Notes: generated from the sequence alone by a model not told the origin. DNA of 64,000 nt from Protaetiibacter mangrovi (GCF_024752305.1 NZ_JANTHX010000004.1:124001-188000), one strand, 5' to 3'. Shown: positions 1-8,468, counted from the first letter of the stretch. A program made the numbers and translations.

Positions 1-99
1 TGCGTACTTTCGCGGACACGGGCGCGGCCTCCCGGCGAACTTCAACTGATGGTTGAGGCTTGACGCGCCGCGATGCGATCCTGGTCTGGAGTGCGTCGT

Positions 100-130
100 G
101 TTGTTAGTGTGATTGATGTTGTTCATGTGA
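100..130 (+). promoter_or_regulatory. Tandem direct repeat upstream of the cell-wall hydrolase pair
   Basis: GTTGTTNNTGTGA occurs twice in the same orientation, beginning at 100 and 118, an exact 18-bp period. It ends about 40 nt before the ATG at 172, where a promoter is expected. Tandem direct repeats often mark response-regulator sites, and MtrA-type control of wall hydrolases is known in actinobacteria, but the regulator here is a guess. Bases 1-99 contain no gene I can support. A purine-rich ribosome-binding stretch lies at 156-170. Confidence 0.45.
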
Positions 131-171
131 CATAAGACCATCCGAGGGGTCGTCACAGGGGACGGGGAGAG

Positions 172-1401
172 ATGCAGCACCGCCGGGGGACCACCGAACT
201 GCGCGCCGGATCGAGCGTGACCGCGCTCGTCGCGGGAGCGGCATCCGTGCTGCTCGCGATCACGCTGGGCGTGCAGCCGGCCGTCGCGGCCGTCGCCACC
301 GACTTCCCGAGCTGGGCCGATGTGCAGGCCGCCAAGCGAGACGAGGCATCCGCGAAGGCGCAGCTGAACGCGCTCAACGCGAGCATCCAGGCGGCGCAGG
401 CCGAGGTGGACCGCACGCAGGCCGAGGCTCAGAAGCGCGGCACCGAGTACGCCGAGGCCGAGCAGGCCTACGACGAGCAGTCGATCGTCACCCAGAACGT
501 GAAGGCGCAGGCGGACACCGCCCAGGCCGAAGCCGACAAGGCCCGCCTCGAGTCGACGCAGCTGATCGCGAACCTCGCCAAGCAGGGTGCCGGGCGCGAC
601 GCGACCGTCGGACTGCTCGGCGACACGGGCGGAGCCGACGGCTACCTCTACCGCATCGGAGCCATGCAGAAGGTCTCCGAGCGCAGCGACGCCGTGTACG
701 AGAAGGCCGTGCAGCTGCAGAAGACCGCGAAGTCGCTCGCCGACCAGGAGCAGATCGAGGAGCAGAAGCTCGCCGAGCTGAAGGCCGATGCGGAAGCCAA
801 GTTCCAGATCGCCCAGGCGGCCGCGATCGACGCGCAGACCAAGTACGACGCCCTGCAGGAGGCGAAGGCGAAGGCCGAGGCGCTCGTCGCCTTCCTCACC
901 CACCAGCGCGAGGTCACCGAGGCCGACTACCAGGAGGGCCTCAAGGCCAAGTGGGGTTCGGGCGCCGCGGGCGAGGTGAGCGCGAGCGGATGGGCGCGCC
1001 CCGCCGCCGGCTACATCTCCTCCAACTTCGGCATGCGCATCAACCCCGTCTCGGGCGTGCGCCAGCTGCACACCGGCGTCGACCTCGCCGGACCCGGATG
1101 CGGCATCCCGATCTACGCGGCCCACGCCGGCACCGTCGTCTACGCGGGCTGGTACGGCAGCTGGGGCAACTACATCCGCATCGCGAACGGCGACGGCACG
1201 AGCACGGCCTACGCGCACATCCAGCCCGGCGGCATCGGGGTGAGCATCGGGCAGGAGGTCGGCCCCGGCCAGATGATCGCGAAGGTCGGCACCACCGGCC
1301 AGTCCACCGGATGCCACCTGCACTTCATCGTGCGGGTCAACGGCGAGACCCTCGTCGACCCCGTGCCGTTCATGCGCAACCAGGGGATCACCCTTGGCTG
1401 A
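172..1401 (+). CDS. Secreted coiled-coil M23 (LytM-type) peptidoglycan endopeptidase
   Basis: A 409-residue exported protein predicted to cut peptide cross-links in peptidoglycan or to activate another hydrolase, as EnvC/NlpD-type proteins do. Residues 1-40 form a signal peptide ending in an Ala-rich cleavage region. Residues about 50-260 are heptad-rich coiled coil. The M23 domain starts near residue 280 (GYISSNFGMR) and carries the zinc motifs HTGVD (His300, Asp304) and HLHF (His382-His384), so it looks catalytically intact. The ATG at 172 follows a purine-rich ribosome-binding stretch. The downstream hydrolase overlaps its 3' end by 8 nt, and the N-terminal halves of the two proteins are related (FPSWADVQAAK versus YPSWAEVQAAK just after the signal peptide), indicating tandem duplication followed by exchange of the catalytic domain. 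Confidence 0.9.
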   Translation: MQHRRGTTELRAGSSVTALVAGAASVLLAITLGVQPAVAAVATDFPSWADVQAAKRDEASAKAQLNALNASIQAAQAEVDRTQAEAQKRGTEYAEAEQAYDEQSIVTQNVKAQADTAQAEADKARLESTQLIANLAKQGAGRDATVGLLGDTGGADGYLYRIGAMQKVSERSDAVYEKAVQLQKTAKSLADQEQIEEQKLAELKADAEAKFQIAQAAAIDAQTKYDALQEAKAKAEALVAFLTHQREVTEADYQEGLKAKWGSGAAGEVSASGWARPAAGYISSNFGMRINPVSGVRQLHTGVDLAGPGCGIPIYAAHAGTVVYAGWYGSWGNYIRIANGDGTSTAYAHIQPGGIGVSIGQEVGPGQMIAKVGTTGQSTGCHLHFIVRVNGETLVDPVPFMRNQGITLG

Positions 1402-2695
1402 CCAGCCGGAGCGGTCGGGCGGATCCGCCTTCCGTCGGCCGGCCGGCCAGGCGGCGACCGCCGCGGTGTCGATCGCGGCCGCGTTCGCGCTGACCGCCAC
1501 CGGCGGCATCCCGGCCGCCGCGGCGCCGCGCGTGGACTACCCGAGCTGGGCCGAGGTTCAGGCGGCGAAGCAGAACGAGGCCGCGAAGAAGGCCGAGATC
1601 ACGAAGCTCCAGACGCTCGTCGCCGAGCTGCAGAAGCAGGCCGACGCGCTCGAGAAGGTCGCGATGCAGAAGGCCGAGGACGCGCTGCTCGCCCAGAACC
1701 AGCTGCAGGCGGCCGAGGCCACCACGACCCGCCTCTCCGACCAGCTCGCCGACGCGAAGAAGCGCGCCGACGCATCCGCGAAGCTCGCCGCGAGCCTCGT
1801 CGCGCGCCTCGCCCGCACCGGCAACGGCGACCCGACGAGCGCCCTCGCGTTCTCGTCGGCGGCGGATGCCGACAAGCTGCTCTCGCGCCTCGGCACCATG
1901 TCGAAGCTGAGCGAGTCGTCGGCAGCCCTCGTCGAGCAGGCCGTGTTCGACCAGAAGACGGTCGCCTCGCTGAGCGACCAGGCGCAGGTGGCCGAGACCG
2001 AGCGCCGCACCCGCGCCGCCGCCGCGGCCGAGGCCCAGACGGCAGCCGAGCAGGCGGCGGCCGACGTCGAGGCGCAGGTGACGGCGCAGCGCGCCAACCA
2101 GACGGTGCTCTACGCGCAGCTCGCGAGCCTCAAGGGCACGACCGCCGAGCTCGAGCAGTCGTACGCGGAGGGCGTCGCCGCGCAGGCGGCCGCCGACGCG
2201 GCCGCGGCCCAGGCGGCCGCGGATGCCGCCGCCGCGGCGGGCGGCGGATCCTCGGGTGGCTCCTCCGGCGGCTCGAGCGGCGGGTCGGCCCCGACCCCGG
2301 TCTCCTCCGCGGTCGACGGCGCGATCGCCTACGCGAAGGCGCAGCTCGGCGAGCGATACGTGCTCGGCGGCATGGGCCCCGACGTGTGGGACTGCTCGGG
2401 CCTCACGAAGGCGTCCTACGCGTCCGTCGGCGTCTACATCGGCACCCACAGCTCGACCGACCAGTACAACTACATGGCGGCGCAGGGGCGCCTCGTGCCC
2501 TACAGCCAGGCGCAGGCGGGCGATCTGATCTTCTACTCGGACGGCGGATCGGCATCCGTCGCCCGCAAGTACCACGTCGCCATCTACCTCGGCGGCGGCA
2601 TGATGATCGAGGCCCCGAACCCGAGCGCGCCGGTGCGCATCGTCGCGGTGCGCAGCTCGGACCGCGTGCCGTACGTCGGCCGCCCGACGGGCTGA
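1394..2695 (+). CDS. Secreted coiled-coil NlpC/P60 peptidoglycan hydrolase (RipA/RipC-like)
   Basis: A 433-residue exported endopeptidase of the NlpC/P60 family, expected to cleave the D-Glu to diamino-acid bond in stem peptides during cell separation. It has a signal peptide to about residue 44, a long coiled coil, an Ala-rich stretch, a Gly/Ser linker (repeated GGSS units) and a C-terminal NlpC/P60 domain. The nucleophile is Cys334 in WDCSGLTKASY and the catalytic His is His394 in KYHVAIYLGG. The start is a TTG at 1394 inside the end of the M23 gene, so expression is probably coupled. The coiled coil is paralogous to that of the upstream gene, which suggests both are held inactive or recruited by the same partner, for example an FtsEX-type complex (inference). 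Confidence 0.9.
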   Translation: MADQPERSGGSAFRRPAGQAATAAVSIAAAFALTATGGIPAAAAPRVDYPSWAEVQAAKQNEAAKKAEITKLQTLVAELQKQADALEKVAMQKAEDALLAQNQLQAAEATTTRLSDQLADAKKRADASAKLAASLVARLARTGNGDPTSALAFSSAADADKLLSRLGTMSKLSESSAALVEQAVFDQKTVASLSDQAQVAETERRTRAAAAAEAQTAAEQAAADVEAQVTAQRANQTVLYAQLASLKGTTAELEQSYAEGVAAQAAADAAAAQAAADAAAAAGGGSSGGSSGGSSGGSAPTPVSSAVDGAIAYAKAQLGERYVLGGMGPDVWDCSGLTKASYASVGVYIGTHSSTDQYNYMAAQGRLVPYSQAQAGDLIFYSDGGSASVARKYHVAIYLGGGMMIEAPNPSAPVRIVAVRSSDRVPYVGRPTG

Positions 2696-2725
2696 CGCCT
2701 ACCCCGCCACGGGTCGGGCGACGCT

Positions 2726-2768
2726 GGTCTCGAGACGCGTCCGCTGCGCGGGCGCTCCTCGACCACCT
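2726..2768. repeat. Dispersed palindromic element A, copy 1, at a convergent junction
   Basis: The stretch CTCGAGACGCGTCCGCTGCG and its GC-rich continuation to 2768 reappear, reverse-complemented and almost unchanged, at 19921-19960. The element is itself an imperfect inverted repeat, with GGT-TCGAG at one end and TCGA-ACC at the other. It lies in the 82-bp gap between the hydrolase stop (2695) and the ppa stop (2778), so it could terminate both transcripts. Confidence 0.7.
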
Positions 2769-2777
2769 CGAGTGCTG

Positions 2778-3266
2778 CTAGTGCGAGGGCACGTAGGCGG
2801 CGACGCCCGCCTCGACGATCGCCTCCGCCTCCGCGGCGTCGCCCCAGCCCTCGGTCTTGACCCACTTGCCGGGCTCGAGGTCCTTGTAGTGCTCGAAGAA
2901 GTGCTCGATCTCCTTGCGGGTGTACTCCGGGATGTCGTCGACGTCCTGGATGTGCGCCCAGCGCGGGTCCTTCGCGGGCACCGCGATGACCTTGGCGTCG
3001 GAGCCGCCGTCGTCGGTCATCTTGAACACGCCGACGGGGCGGACCTTCACGCCGACGCCGGGGAACAGCGGGTACTCGAGCAGCACGAGCACGTCGACCG
3101 GGTCGCCGTCGAGGCCGAGGGTGTTCTCGATGTAGCCGTAGTCGGTGGGGTAGACGAAGCCCGTGAAGAGCACGCGGTCGAGGAAGACCCGACCGGTCTC
3201 GTGGTCGACCTCGTACTTGTTGCGGCTCCCCTTGGGGATCTCGATGACGGCGGCGTAGTCGGCCAT
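2778..3266 (-). CDS. ppa: Inorganic pyrophosphatase (family I)
   Basis: A cytoplasmic, magnesium-dependent hydrolase of pyrophosphate that pulls biosynthetic reactions such as PRPP transfer and tRNA charging forward. The 162-residue length is typical of bacterial family I enzymes. Signature elements visible are the early [11 protein letters not shown] stretch, the DGDPVDVLV motif that holds three catalytic aspartates, and the later [13 protein letters not shown] segment. The ATG at 3266 has an AGGAGA Shine-Dalgarno sequence a few bases upstream on the minus strand. It is transcribed divergently from tilS with a 46-bp gap, and its 3' end faces the hydrolase pair across palindromic element A. 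Confidence 0.96.
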   Translation of the reverse strand: MADYAAVIEIPKGSRNKYEVDHETGRVFLDRVLFTGFVYPTDYGYIENTLGLDGDPVDVLVLLEYPLFPGVGVKVRPVGVFKMTDDGGSDAKVIAVPAKDPRWAHIQDVDDIPEYTRKEIEHFFEHYKDLEPGKWVKTEGWGDAAEAEAIVEAGVAAYVPSH

Positions 3267-3300
3267 GGATGTCTCCTGGTGTCGTGTGGTGCGGCGCCCA

Positions 3301-3306
3301 TAACGT
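3301..3306 (+). promoter_or_regulatory. Leaderless -10 element of tilS
   Basis: TAACGT ends exactly 6 nt before the ATG at 3313, placing the transcription start on or next to the start codon. No Shine-Dalgarno sequence is present. Confidence 0.55.
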
Positions 3307-3312
3307 TAGTCG

Positions 3313-4401
3313 ATGGCTGCCGACCGACCTCGCCCCCGCCTGACCCCCGCCCGGGCCGACATCCGCCGCGCGGTGCGCGACGCGCTCGCCGACCTCGCCC
3401 CCGACATCCGTGTCGAAAATGCAGGAGATTCTGCGGAGGATGCCGCGAACTCCGGGGCGGTCGAGGCGACCCGTGCAGAATCTCCTGCATTTCTGGACCG
3501 ACCGCTGGTGCTCGTCGCGCTGTCGGGCGGCGCGGACTCGCTCGCGCTCGCCGCGGCGACCGCGTTCGAGGCGCCGCGGGCCGGCATCCGGGCGGGTGCG
3601 GTGGTCGTCGACCACGGCCTGCAGCCCGGATCGGATGCGGTGGCCATCCGGGCGGCGGAGCAGGCGCGCGAGCTGGGGCTGGAGCCGGTGGTCGCGGTGA
3701 CCGTCGAGGTGGACGGCCCGGGCGGACCGGAGGCGGCGGCCCGCGATGCGCGGTACGCGGCGCTCGCCGAGGTGGCGCGCGAGAACGACGCGGCGGCCGT
3801 ACTGCTCGCCCACACCCTCGACGACCAGGCCGAGACGGTGCTGCTGGGCCTCGCCCGCGGCAGCGGCACGGCGAGCCTGCAGGGTATGGACGCGGTGTCG
3901 GGGATCCTGCGGCGGCCGCTGCTCGGGATCCGTCGGGAGACGACGCGGCGGGCCTGCCTCGACGAGGGGCTCGAACCCTGGGACGACCCGCACAACGCCG
4001 ACCCCGCGTACGCCCGGGTGCGGGTGCGCGAGCGGGTGCTGCCGGTGCTCGAGGCGGAGCTCGGACCCGGCGTCGCCGAGGCGCTCGCGCGCACGGCGGA
4101 GCTCGTGCGCGAGGACGCGGAAGCCTTCCAGCGGCAGATCGACGAGCTCATCGAGGACATCTGCGAGCCGGCGGAGGCGGGGATCGCCGTGTCGGCGACC
4201 GCGCTCGCGGCGAACCCGACGGCGCTGCGCAACCGCGTCATCCGCTTCGTGGTGCTCGCCGAGTTCGGGGTCTCGCTCACCCGGGCGCACACCCTCGAGG
4301 TCGCGAGGCTCGTCACCGACTGGCACGGGCAGGGGTCGATCGACCTGCCCGGCCTGACCGCACGCCGCGAGGGCCGCCTCATCGTCTTCACGGCGTCATA
4401 G
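3313..4401 (+). CDS. tilS: tRNA(Ile)-lysidine synthase with an in-frame palindromic insertion
   Basis: Ligates lysine to C34 of the CAU-anticodon isoleucine tRNA using ATP, so that it reads AUA. The PP-loop motif SGGADS is at residues 71-76, followed by the usual N-type ATPase fold (HTLDDQAETVLLGLARGSG) and the conserved LLGIRRETTRRAC segment. At 362 residues it is somewhat long for a short actinobacterial TilS. The extra length lies before the PP loop: codons 35-60 are encoded by a perfect inverted repeat (3417-3492) with no counterpart in the family as I know it. The palindrome adds about 26-30 hydrophilic residues without a stop. The start is decided by the leaderless promoter at 3301-3306. 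The next gene, hpt, follows by 9 bp, a common actinobacterial order. Confidence 0.93.
   Translation: MAADRPRPRLTPARADIRRAVRDALADLAPDIRVENAGDSAEDAANSGAVEATRAESPAFLDRPLVLVALSGGADSLALAAATAFEAPRAGIRAGAVVVDHGLQPGSDAVAIRAAEQARELGLEPVVAVTVEVDGPGGPEAAARDARYAALAEVARENDAAAVLLAHTLDDQAETVLLGLARGSGTASLQGMDAVSGILRRPLLGIRRETTRRACLDEGLEPWDDPHNADPAYARVRVRERVLPVLEAELGPGVAEALARTAELVREDAEAFQRQIDELIEDICEPAEAGIAVSATALAANPTALRNRVIRFVVLAEFGVSLTRAHTLEVARLVTDWHGQGSIDLPGLTARREGRLIVFTAS
3417..3492. repeat. Palindromic element B, copy 1, inside the tilS coding sequence
   Basis: AAATGCAGGAGATTCTGC at 3417-3434 is matched perfectly in inverted orientation at 3475-3492, with a 40-nt loop between. The same core arm, AAATGCAGGAG, forms a second inverted repeat at 57062-57143. 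Here the element is read through in frame as tilS residues 35-60. Confidence 0.85.
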
Positions 4402-4404
4402 GCT
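4399..4404 (+). promoter_or_regulatory. Leaderless -10 element of hpt overlapping the tilS stop codon
   Basis: TAGGCT includes the TAG stop codon of tilS and ends 6 nt before the hpt ATG at 4411, giving hpt its own leaderless promoter inside the operon. Confidence 0.5.
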
Positions 4405-4410
4405 GGGCGC

Positions 4411-4962
4411 ATGGAGCCGGCCGACATCCAGGGTGACCTGTCCGAGGTGCTGCTCAGCGAGGCCGAGATCCATGCCCGGATCGCCGAGCTGTGCCGCGAG
4501 ATCGAGCGCGACTACGAGGGCCGCGACCTGCTGCTCGTCGGCGTGCTGCGCGGGGCCGTCATGGTGATGGCCGACGTCTCGCGCGAGCTGCGCCGACACA
4601 TCGAGATGGACTGGATGGCGGTGAGCTCCTACGGGGCCGGCACCCAGTCGTCGGGCGTCGTGCGCATCCTGAAGGACCTCGACTCGGATCTCACCGGGCG
4701 CGACGTGCTGATCATCGAGGACATCATCGACTCGGGTCTGACCCTGTCGTGGCTGCGCGAGAACCTCTCGAGCCGCGGTGCGGCCACGGTGGAGATCTGC
4801 GCGCTGCTGCGCAAGCCGGCGGCGGCCAAGGTCGAGGTCGACGTGCGCTACGTGGGCTTCGACATCCCGAACGACTTCGTCGTGGGCTACGGGCTCGACT
4901 ACGCCGAGAAGTACCGCAACCTCCGCGCGGTGGGCGTGCTCGCCCCGCACGTGTACAGCTGA
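4411..4962 (+). CDS. hpt: Hypoxanthine (guanine) phosphoribosyltransferase
   Basis: Purine salvage enzyme that transfers the phosphoribosyl group of PRPP to hypoxanthine or guanine. The 183-residue protein has the PRPP-binding motif VLIIEDIIDSGLT at about residues 99-111 and the characteristic VGVLRGAVMVMADVSREL and MDWMAVSSYG segments of the type I phosphoribosyltransferase fold. Its position between tilS and ftsH is the same as in many Firmicutes and Actinobacteria. It may be transcribed from the leaderless promoter at 4399-4404 as well as by read-through from tilS. Confidence 0.96.
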   Translation: MEPADIQGDLSEVLLSEAEIHARIAELCREIERDYEGRDLLLVGVLRGAVMVMADVSRELRRHIEMDWMAVSSYGAGTQSSGVVRILKDLDSDLTGRDVLIIEDIIDSGLTLSWLRENLSSRGAATVEICALLRKPAAAKVEVDVRYVGFDIPNDFVVGYGLDYAEKYRNLRAVGVLAPHVYS

Positions 4963-5007
4963 CTCAGCCTCGGGCGAACACGCAGGAAGGGCCGAGCGGA
5001 CGGGCGG

Positions 5008-5013
5008 TACCCT
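5008..5013 (+). promoter_or_regulatory. Candidate -10 element of ftsH with a leader hairpin
   Basis: TACCCT would start transcription near 5020 and give a leader of about 40 nt. The ribosome-binding run AGAGGAAGGA (about 5028-5037) is far from the ATG at 5061. A small hairpin (GGGC-TGAC-GCCC, about 5042-5053) lies between them and could bring the two into register. Confidence 0.4.
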
Positions 5014-5060
5014 GAGGGTCACGTCTCAGAGGAAGGACGTGGGCTGACGCCCGCTCTCAC

Positions 5061-7079
5061 ATGGACTTCAAGCGCATCTTCCGCGGCCCGCTGATCTACA
5101 TCATCCTGGGTGTGGTCATCCTGATCGTCGGGTTCAACCTGATCACGGCGGCGGCCGGCTTCAAGCAGGTCACCACCCAGCAGGGGCTCGAGCTGCTCGG
5201 CGGGTCGACCGTCGAGTCGGTCAAGATCGTCGACGGCGAGCAGCGCGTCGACCTCACGCTCTCGAAGGCGTACTCGAGCGACGACGCCGACTACGGCACG
5301 CAGGTGCAGTTCTACTACGTGCAGCCGCGCGGCGACGAGGTGATCCAGGCGATCACCGACTCGAAGGCGAAGTTCGACGACGAGGTGCCCCAGACCAACT
5401 GGTTCACGAGCCTGCTCGGCATCCTGATCCCCTTCCTCCTCATCGGCGTGATCTTCTGGTTCCTGTTCAGCTCGATGCAGGGCGGTGGCAACCGCGTCAT
5501 GCAGTTCGGCAAGTCGCGGGCCAAGCTCGTGTCGAAGGAGAGCCCGAAGGTCACCTTCTCGGATGTCGCGGGCGCCGACGAGGCGGTCGAGGAGCTGCAG
5601 GAGATCAAGGACTTCCTCAAGGACCCGGCCAAGTTCCAGGCGGTCGGGGCCCGCATCCCGAAGGGCGTGCTGCTGTACGGCCCTCCCGGCACCGGCAAGA
5701 CCCTGCTCGCCCGCGCGGTCGCGGGTGAGGCGGGCGTGCCCTTCTACTCGATCTCCGGATCGGACTTCGTCGAGATGTTCGTGGGCGTCGGCGCGAGCCG
5801 TGTGCGCGACCTGTTCGAGCAGGCGAAGCAGAACGCGCCGGCGATCATCTTCGTCGACGAGATCGACGCCGTCGGCCGGCACCGCGGAGCCGGGCTCGGC
5901 GGCGGCCACGACGAGCGCGAGCAGACGCTCAACCAGCTGCTGGTGGAGATGGACGGCTTCGACCCGAAGACCAACGTCATCCTGATCGCCGCCACCAACC
6001 GACCCGACATCCTCGACCCGGCGCTGCTGCGCCCGGGCCGCTTCGACCGTCAGGTGGGCGTCGACGCGCCCGACCTCGAGGGCCGCAAGAAGATCCTCTC
6101 GGTGCACGCCAAGGGCAAGCCGATGTCGAAGAACGTCGACCTCGAGGTGCTCGCGCGCAAGACGCCCGGCTTCACGGGTGCCGACCTCGCCAACGTGCTC
6201 AACGAGGCCGCCCTGCTGACCGCGCGCAGCAACGCGCAGCTCATCGACAACCGCGCCCTCGACGAGGCCGTCGACCGGGTCATGGCCGGTCCGCAGCGCC
6301 GCACCCGCGTGATGAAGGACAAGGAGAAGCTCATCACGGCCTACCACGAGGGCGGTCACGCGCTCGCGGCGGCGGCGATGAACCACACCGACCCCGTCAC
6401 GAAGGTCACCATCCTGCCGCGCGGCCGCGCCCTCGGCTACACGATGGTGCTGCCGCTGGAGGACAAGTACTCGGTCACCCGCAACGAGCTGCTCGACCAG
6501 CTCACCTACGCGATGGGCGGACGCGTCGCGGAGGAGATCGTGTTCCACGACCCGACCACCGGTGCGTCGAACGACATCGAGAAGGCGACCGCGACCGCGC
6601 GCAAGATGGTCACCGAGTACGGCATGAGCGCCACGATCGGCGCCGTGAAGCTCGGGCAGTCGCAGGGCGAGGTGTTCCTCGGACGCGACATGGGTCACCA
6701 GCGCGACTACTCCGAGGAGATCGCCGAGAAGGTCGACGTCGAGGTGCGCGCGCTCATCGAGCAGGCGCACGACGAGGCCTATCGGGTGCTCTCGGACAAC
6801 CGCGACATCCTCGACGCGCTCGCCCGCGAGCTCATCGAGAAGGAGACCCTCGACCACAACCAGCTCGCCGAGATCTTCGCCGACGTGCGCAAGCTCCCGG
6901 AGCGCCCGCAGTGGCTCTCGAGCGAGCACCGTCCCATCAGCGACCTGCCCCCGATCCAGATCGCCGCGTCGGCGCCCGTCGACCCGGGCGCGGTCGACGC
7001 CGGGGTCGACTCGGAGCCCACGGCGAAGCCCAAGCGCACCCCGCGCCCGCGGCAGACGCCCGGCATCGCCCCGGCGTAG
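5061..7079 (+). CDS. ftsH: ATP-dependent zinc metalloprotease FtsH
   Basis: Membrane-anchored AAA+ protease that extracts and degrades misfolded or short-lived membrane and cytosolic proteins. The 672-residue protein has two N-terminal membrane segments (about residues 8-30 and 113-137) around an extracytoplasmic domain. These are followed by an AAA+ module with Walker A GPPGTGKT (207-214), Walker [12 protein letters not shown] and an SRH region ([21 protein letters not shown]), then the M41 protease domain with zinc motif HEGGH at 429-433. All catalytic elements are present. The C-terminal tail is Pro/Lys-rich, which is common in actinobacterial FtsH. The folate genes begin 7 bp downstream, so the whole block is probably one transcript. 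Confidence 0.97.
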   Translation: MDFKRIFRGPLIYIILGVVILIVGFNLITAAAGFKQVTTQQGLELLGGSTVESVKIVDGEQRVDLTLSKAYSSDDADYGTQVQFYYVQPRGDEVIQAITDSKAKFDDEVPQTNWFTSLLGILIPFLLIGVIFWFLFSSMQGGGNRVMQFGKSRAKLVSKESPKVTFSDVAGADEAVEELQEIKDFLKDPAKFQAVGARIPKGVLLYGPPGTGKTLLARAVAGEAGVPFYSISGSDFVEMFVGVGASRVRDLFEQAKQNAPAIIFVDEIDAVGRHRGAGLGGGHDEREQTLNQLLVEMDGFDPKTNVILIAATNRPDILDPALLRPGRFDRQVGVDAPDLEGRKKILSVHAKGKPMSKNVDLEVLARKTPGFTGADLANVLNEAALLTARSNAQLIDNRALDEAVDRVMAGPQRRTRVMKDKEKLITAYHEGGHALAAAAMNHTDPVTKVTILPRGRALGYTMVLPLEDKYSVTRNELLDQLTYAMGGRVAEEIVFHDPTTGASNDIEKATATARKMVTEYGMSATIGAVKLGQSQGEVFLGRDMGHQRDYSEEIAEKVDVEVRALIEQAHDEAYRVLSDNRDILDALARELIEKETLDHNQLAEIFADVRKLPERPQWLSSEHRPISDLPPIQIAASAPVDPGAVDAGVDSEPTAKPKRTPRPRQTPGIAPA

Positions 7080-7086
7080 GAGCACC

Positions 7087-7674
7087 GTGCCCATCGACTC
7101 GGAGCGCATCGAGGCGGCCGTCGTCGAACTGCTGCGCGCCATCGGCGAGGATCCGGATCGCCCGGGCCTCGTCCAGACGCCCCAGCGGATCGCGGCGTCG
7201 TACGCCGAGCTGTTCGCGGGTCTCGACGAGGATCCGCTCGAGCACCTCGCCGAGGCGTCGGAGTTCGCCGACGAGGAGGCCGCCGGCGAGCTCGTGCTCG
7301 TGCGCGACGTCGCGTTCCGGTCGACGTGCGAGCACCACCTGCTGCCGTTCACGGGCGTCGCGCATCTCGCGTACGCGCCCGCCGACCGCATCGTGGGCCT
7401 CGGCAAGCTCGCCCGCGTGGTCGAGACGCTGAGCTCTCGCCCCCAGCTGCAGGAGCGGCTGGGCGAGCAGATCGCCGACGCCCTCGATCAGGGCCTCGCG
7501 CCCCGGGGGGTGCTCGTCGTGCTCGACGCCCGGCACGGATGCGTGACCGCGCGCGGAACCCGGCAGGCCGACTCGACGACCGTGACCGTCGCGAGCCGGG
7601 GCACCTTGGCGGGGCCCGCGGCCCAGGCGGGGGTGCTCGCGCTCGTGGGCACCGCATCCGCGGAGGCGCCGTGA
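7087..7674 (+). CDS. folE: GTP cyclohydrolase I
   Basis: First enzyme of folate synthesis: converts GTP to 7,8-dihydroneopterin triphosphate and formate. It is 195 residues with a GTG start 7 bp after ftsH. The zinc ligands are Cys81 and His84 in CEHHLLPF and Cys152 in RHGCVTARG. The QERLGEQIADAL segment is also typical. It overlaps folP by 4 nt (GTGA), so translation of the next pathway enzyme is coupled. Confidence 0.96.
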   Translation: MPIDSERIEAAVVELLRAIGEDPDRPGLVQTPQRIAASYAELFAGLDEDPLEHLAEASEFADEEAAGELVLVRDVAFRSTCEHHLLPFTGVAHLAYAPADRIVGLGKLARVVETLSSRPQLQERLGEQIADALDQGLAPRGVLVVLDARHGCVTARGTRQADSTTVTVASRGTLAGPAAQAGVLALVGTASAEAP

Positions 7675-8468
7675 CCGCGATCCTCGGCGTACTCAACGTC
7701 ACCCCGGATTCGTTCAGCGACGGCGGCCGGTGGGAGAGGCTCGACGACGCCGTGTCGCACGCCGCGCGGATGCGCGCGGCCGGTGCCGACTGGATCGACG
7801 TGGGCGGGGAGTCGACCCGCCCCGGTTCGGTCGCGGTCGACCCCGCCGAGGAGCAGGGTCGCGTGCTGCCGGTGATCCGCGCCCTCGTCGAGGCCGGCAT
7901 CCCGGTGTCGGTCGACACCCGCAACGCCGACACCGCGCGCGCCGCCGTCGAGGCCGGGGCCACCATGATCAACGACGTCTCGGGTGCGCTCTACGACCCG
8001 CACATGGCGGTCGTCGCGGCCGAGACGGGGGTGCGCTTCGTGGTCATGCACTGGCGCGGCGGCGTCGACGTGGCGCCCGAGTACATCGACGTCGTCTCGG
8101 AGGTGCGCGCCGAGCTCAAGGCCCGCATCGCGGAGCTCGTGGTGATCGGCGTGCGGCCCGAGCAGCTCATCGTCGACCCGGGGCTCGGCTTCGCGAAGAC
8201 CGCCGAGCACAACTGGGAGCTGCTGCGCCATCTCGACGAGCTGACCCCGCTCGCCCCCGTGCTCATCGGCGCCTCGCGCAAGCGCTTCCTCGGGCGGCTG
8301 CTGCCCGACAACGCGCCGCTCGGCAAGCGCGACGCCCCGACCGCGACGATCAGCGCGCTCGCGGCCGCCGCGGGCGTGTGGGGTGTGCGGGTGCACGACG
8401 TCGCGGCGACCAGACTGGCACTGGATGTCGAGGAGCACTGGCGAGGAGGTGGCGGTGACCGCGCGTGA
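7671..8468 (+). CDS. folP: Dihydropteroate synthase
   Basis: Condenses 6-hydroxymethyl-dihydropterin diphosphate with p-aminobenzoate to give dihydropteroate; this is the target of sulfonamides. The 265-residue protein begins at a GTG that overlaps the folE stop. Conserved features are LNVTPDSFSDGG at the N terminus, the GGESTRPG loop, SVDTRN, MINDVSG and IGASRKRFLG near the C terminus. A longer upstream extension of this reading frame exists but would be antisense-like padding inside folE and is not needed. It overlaps folB by 14 nt. Confidence 0.96.
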   Translation: MTAILGVLNVTPDSFSDGGRWERLDDAVSHAARMRAAGADWIDVGGESTRPGSVAVDPAEEQGRVLPVIRALVEAGIPVSVDTRNADTARAAVEAGATMINDVSGALYDPHMAVVAAETGVRFVVMHWRGGVDVAPEYIDVVSEVRAELKARIAELVVIGVRPEQLIVDPGLGFAKTAEHNWELLRHLDELTPLAPVLIGASRKRFLGRLLPDNAPLGKRDAPTATISALAAAAGVWGVRVHDVAATRLALDVEEHWRGGGGDRA

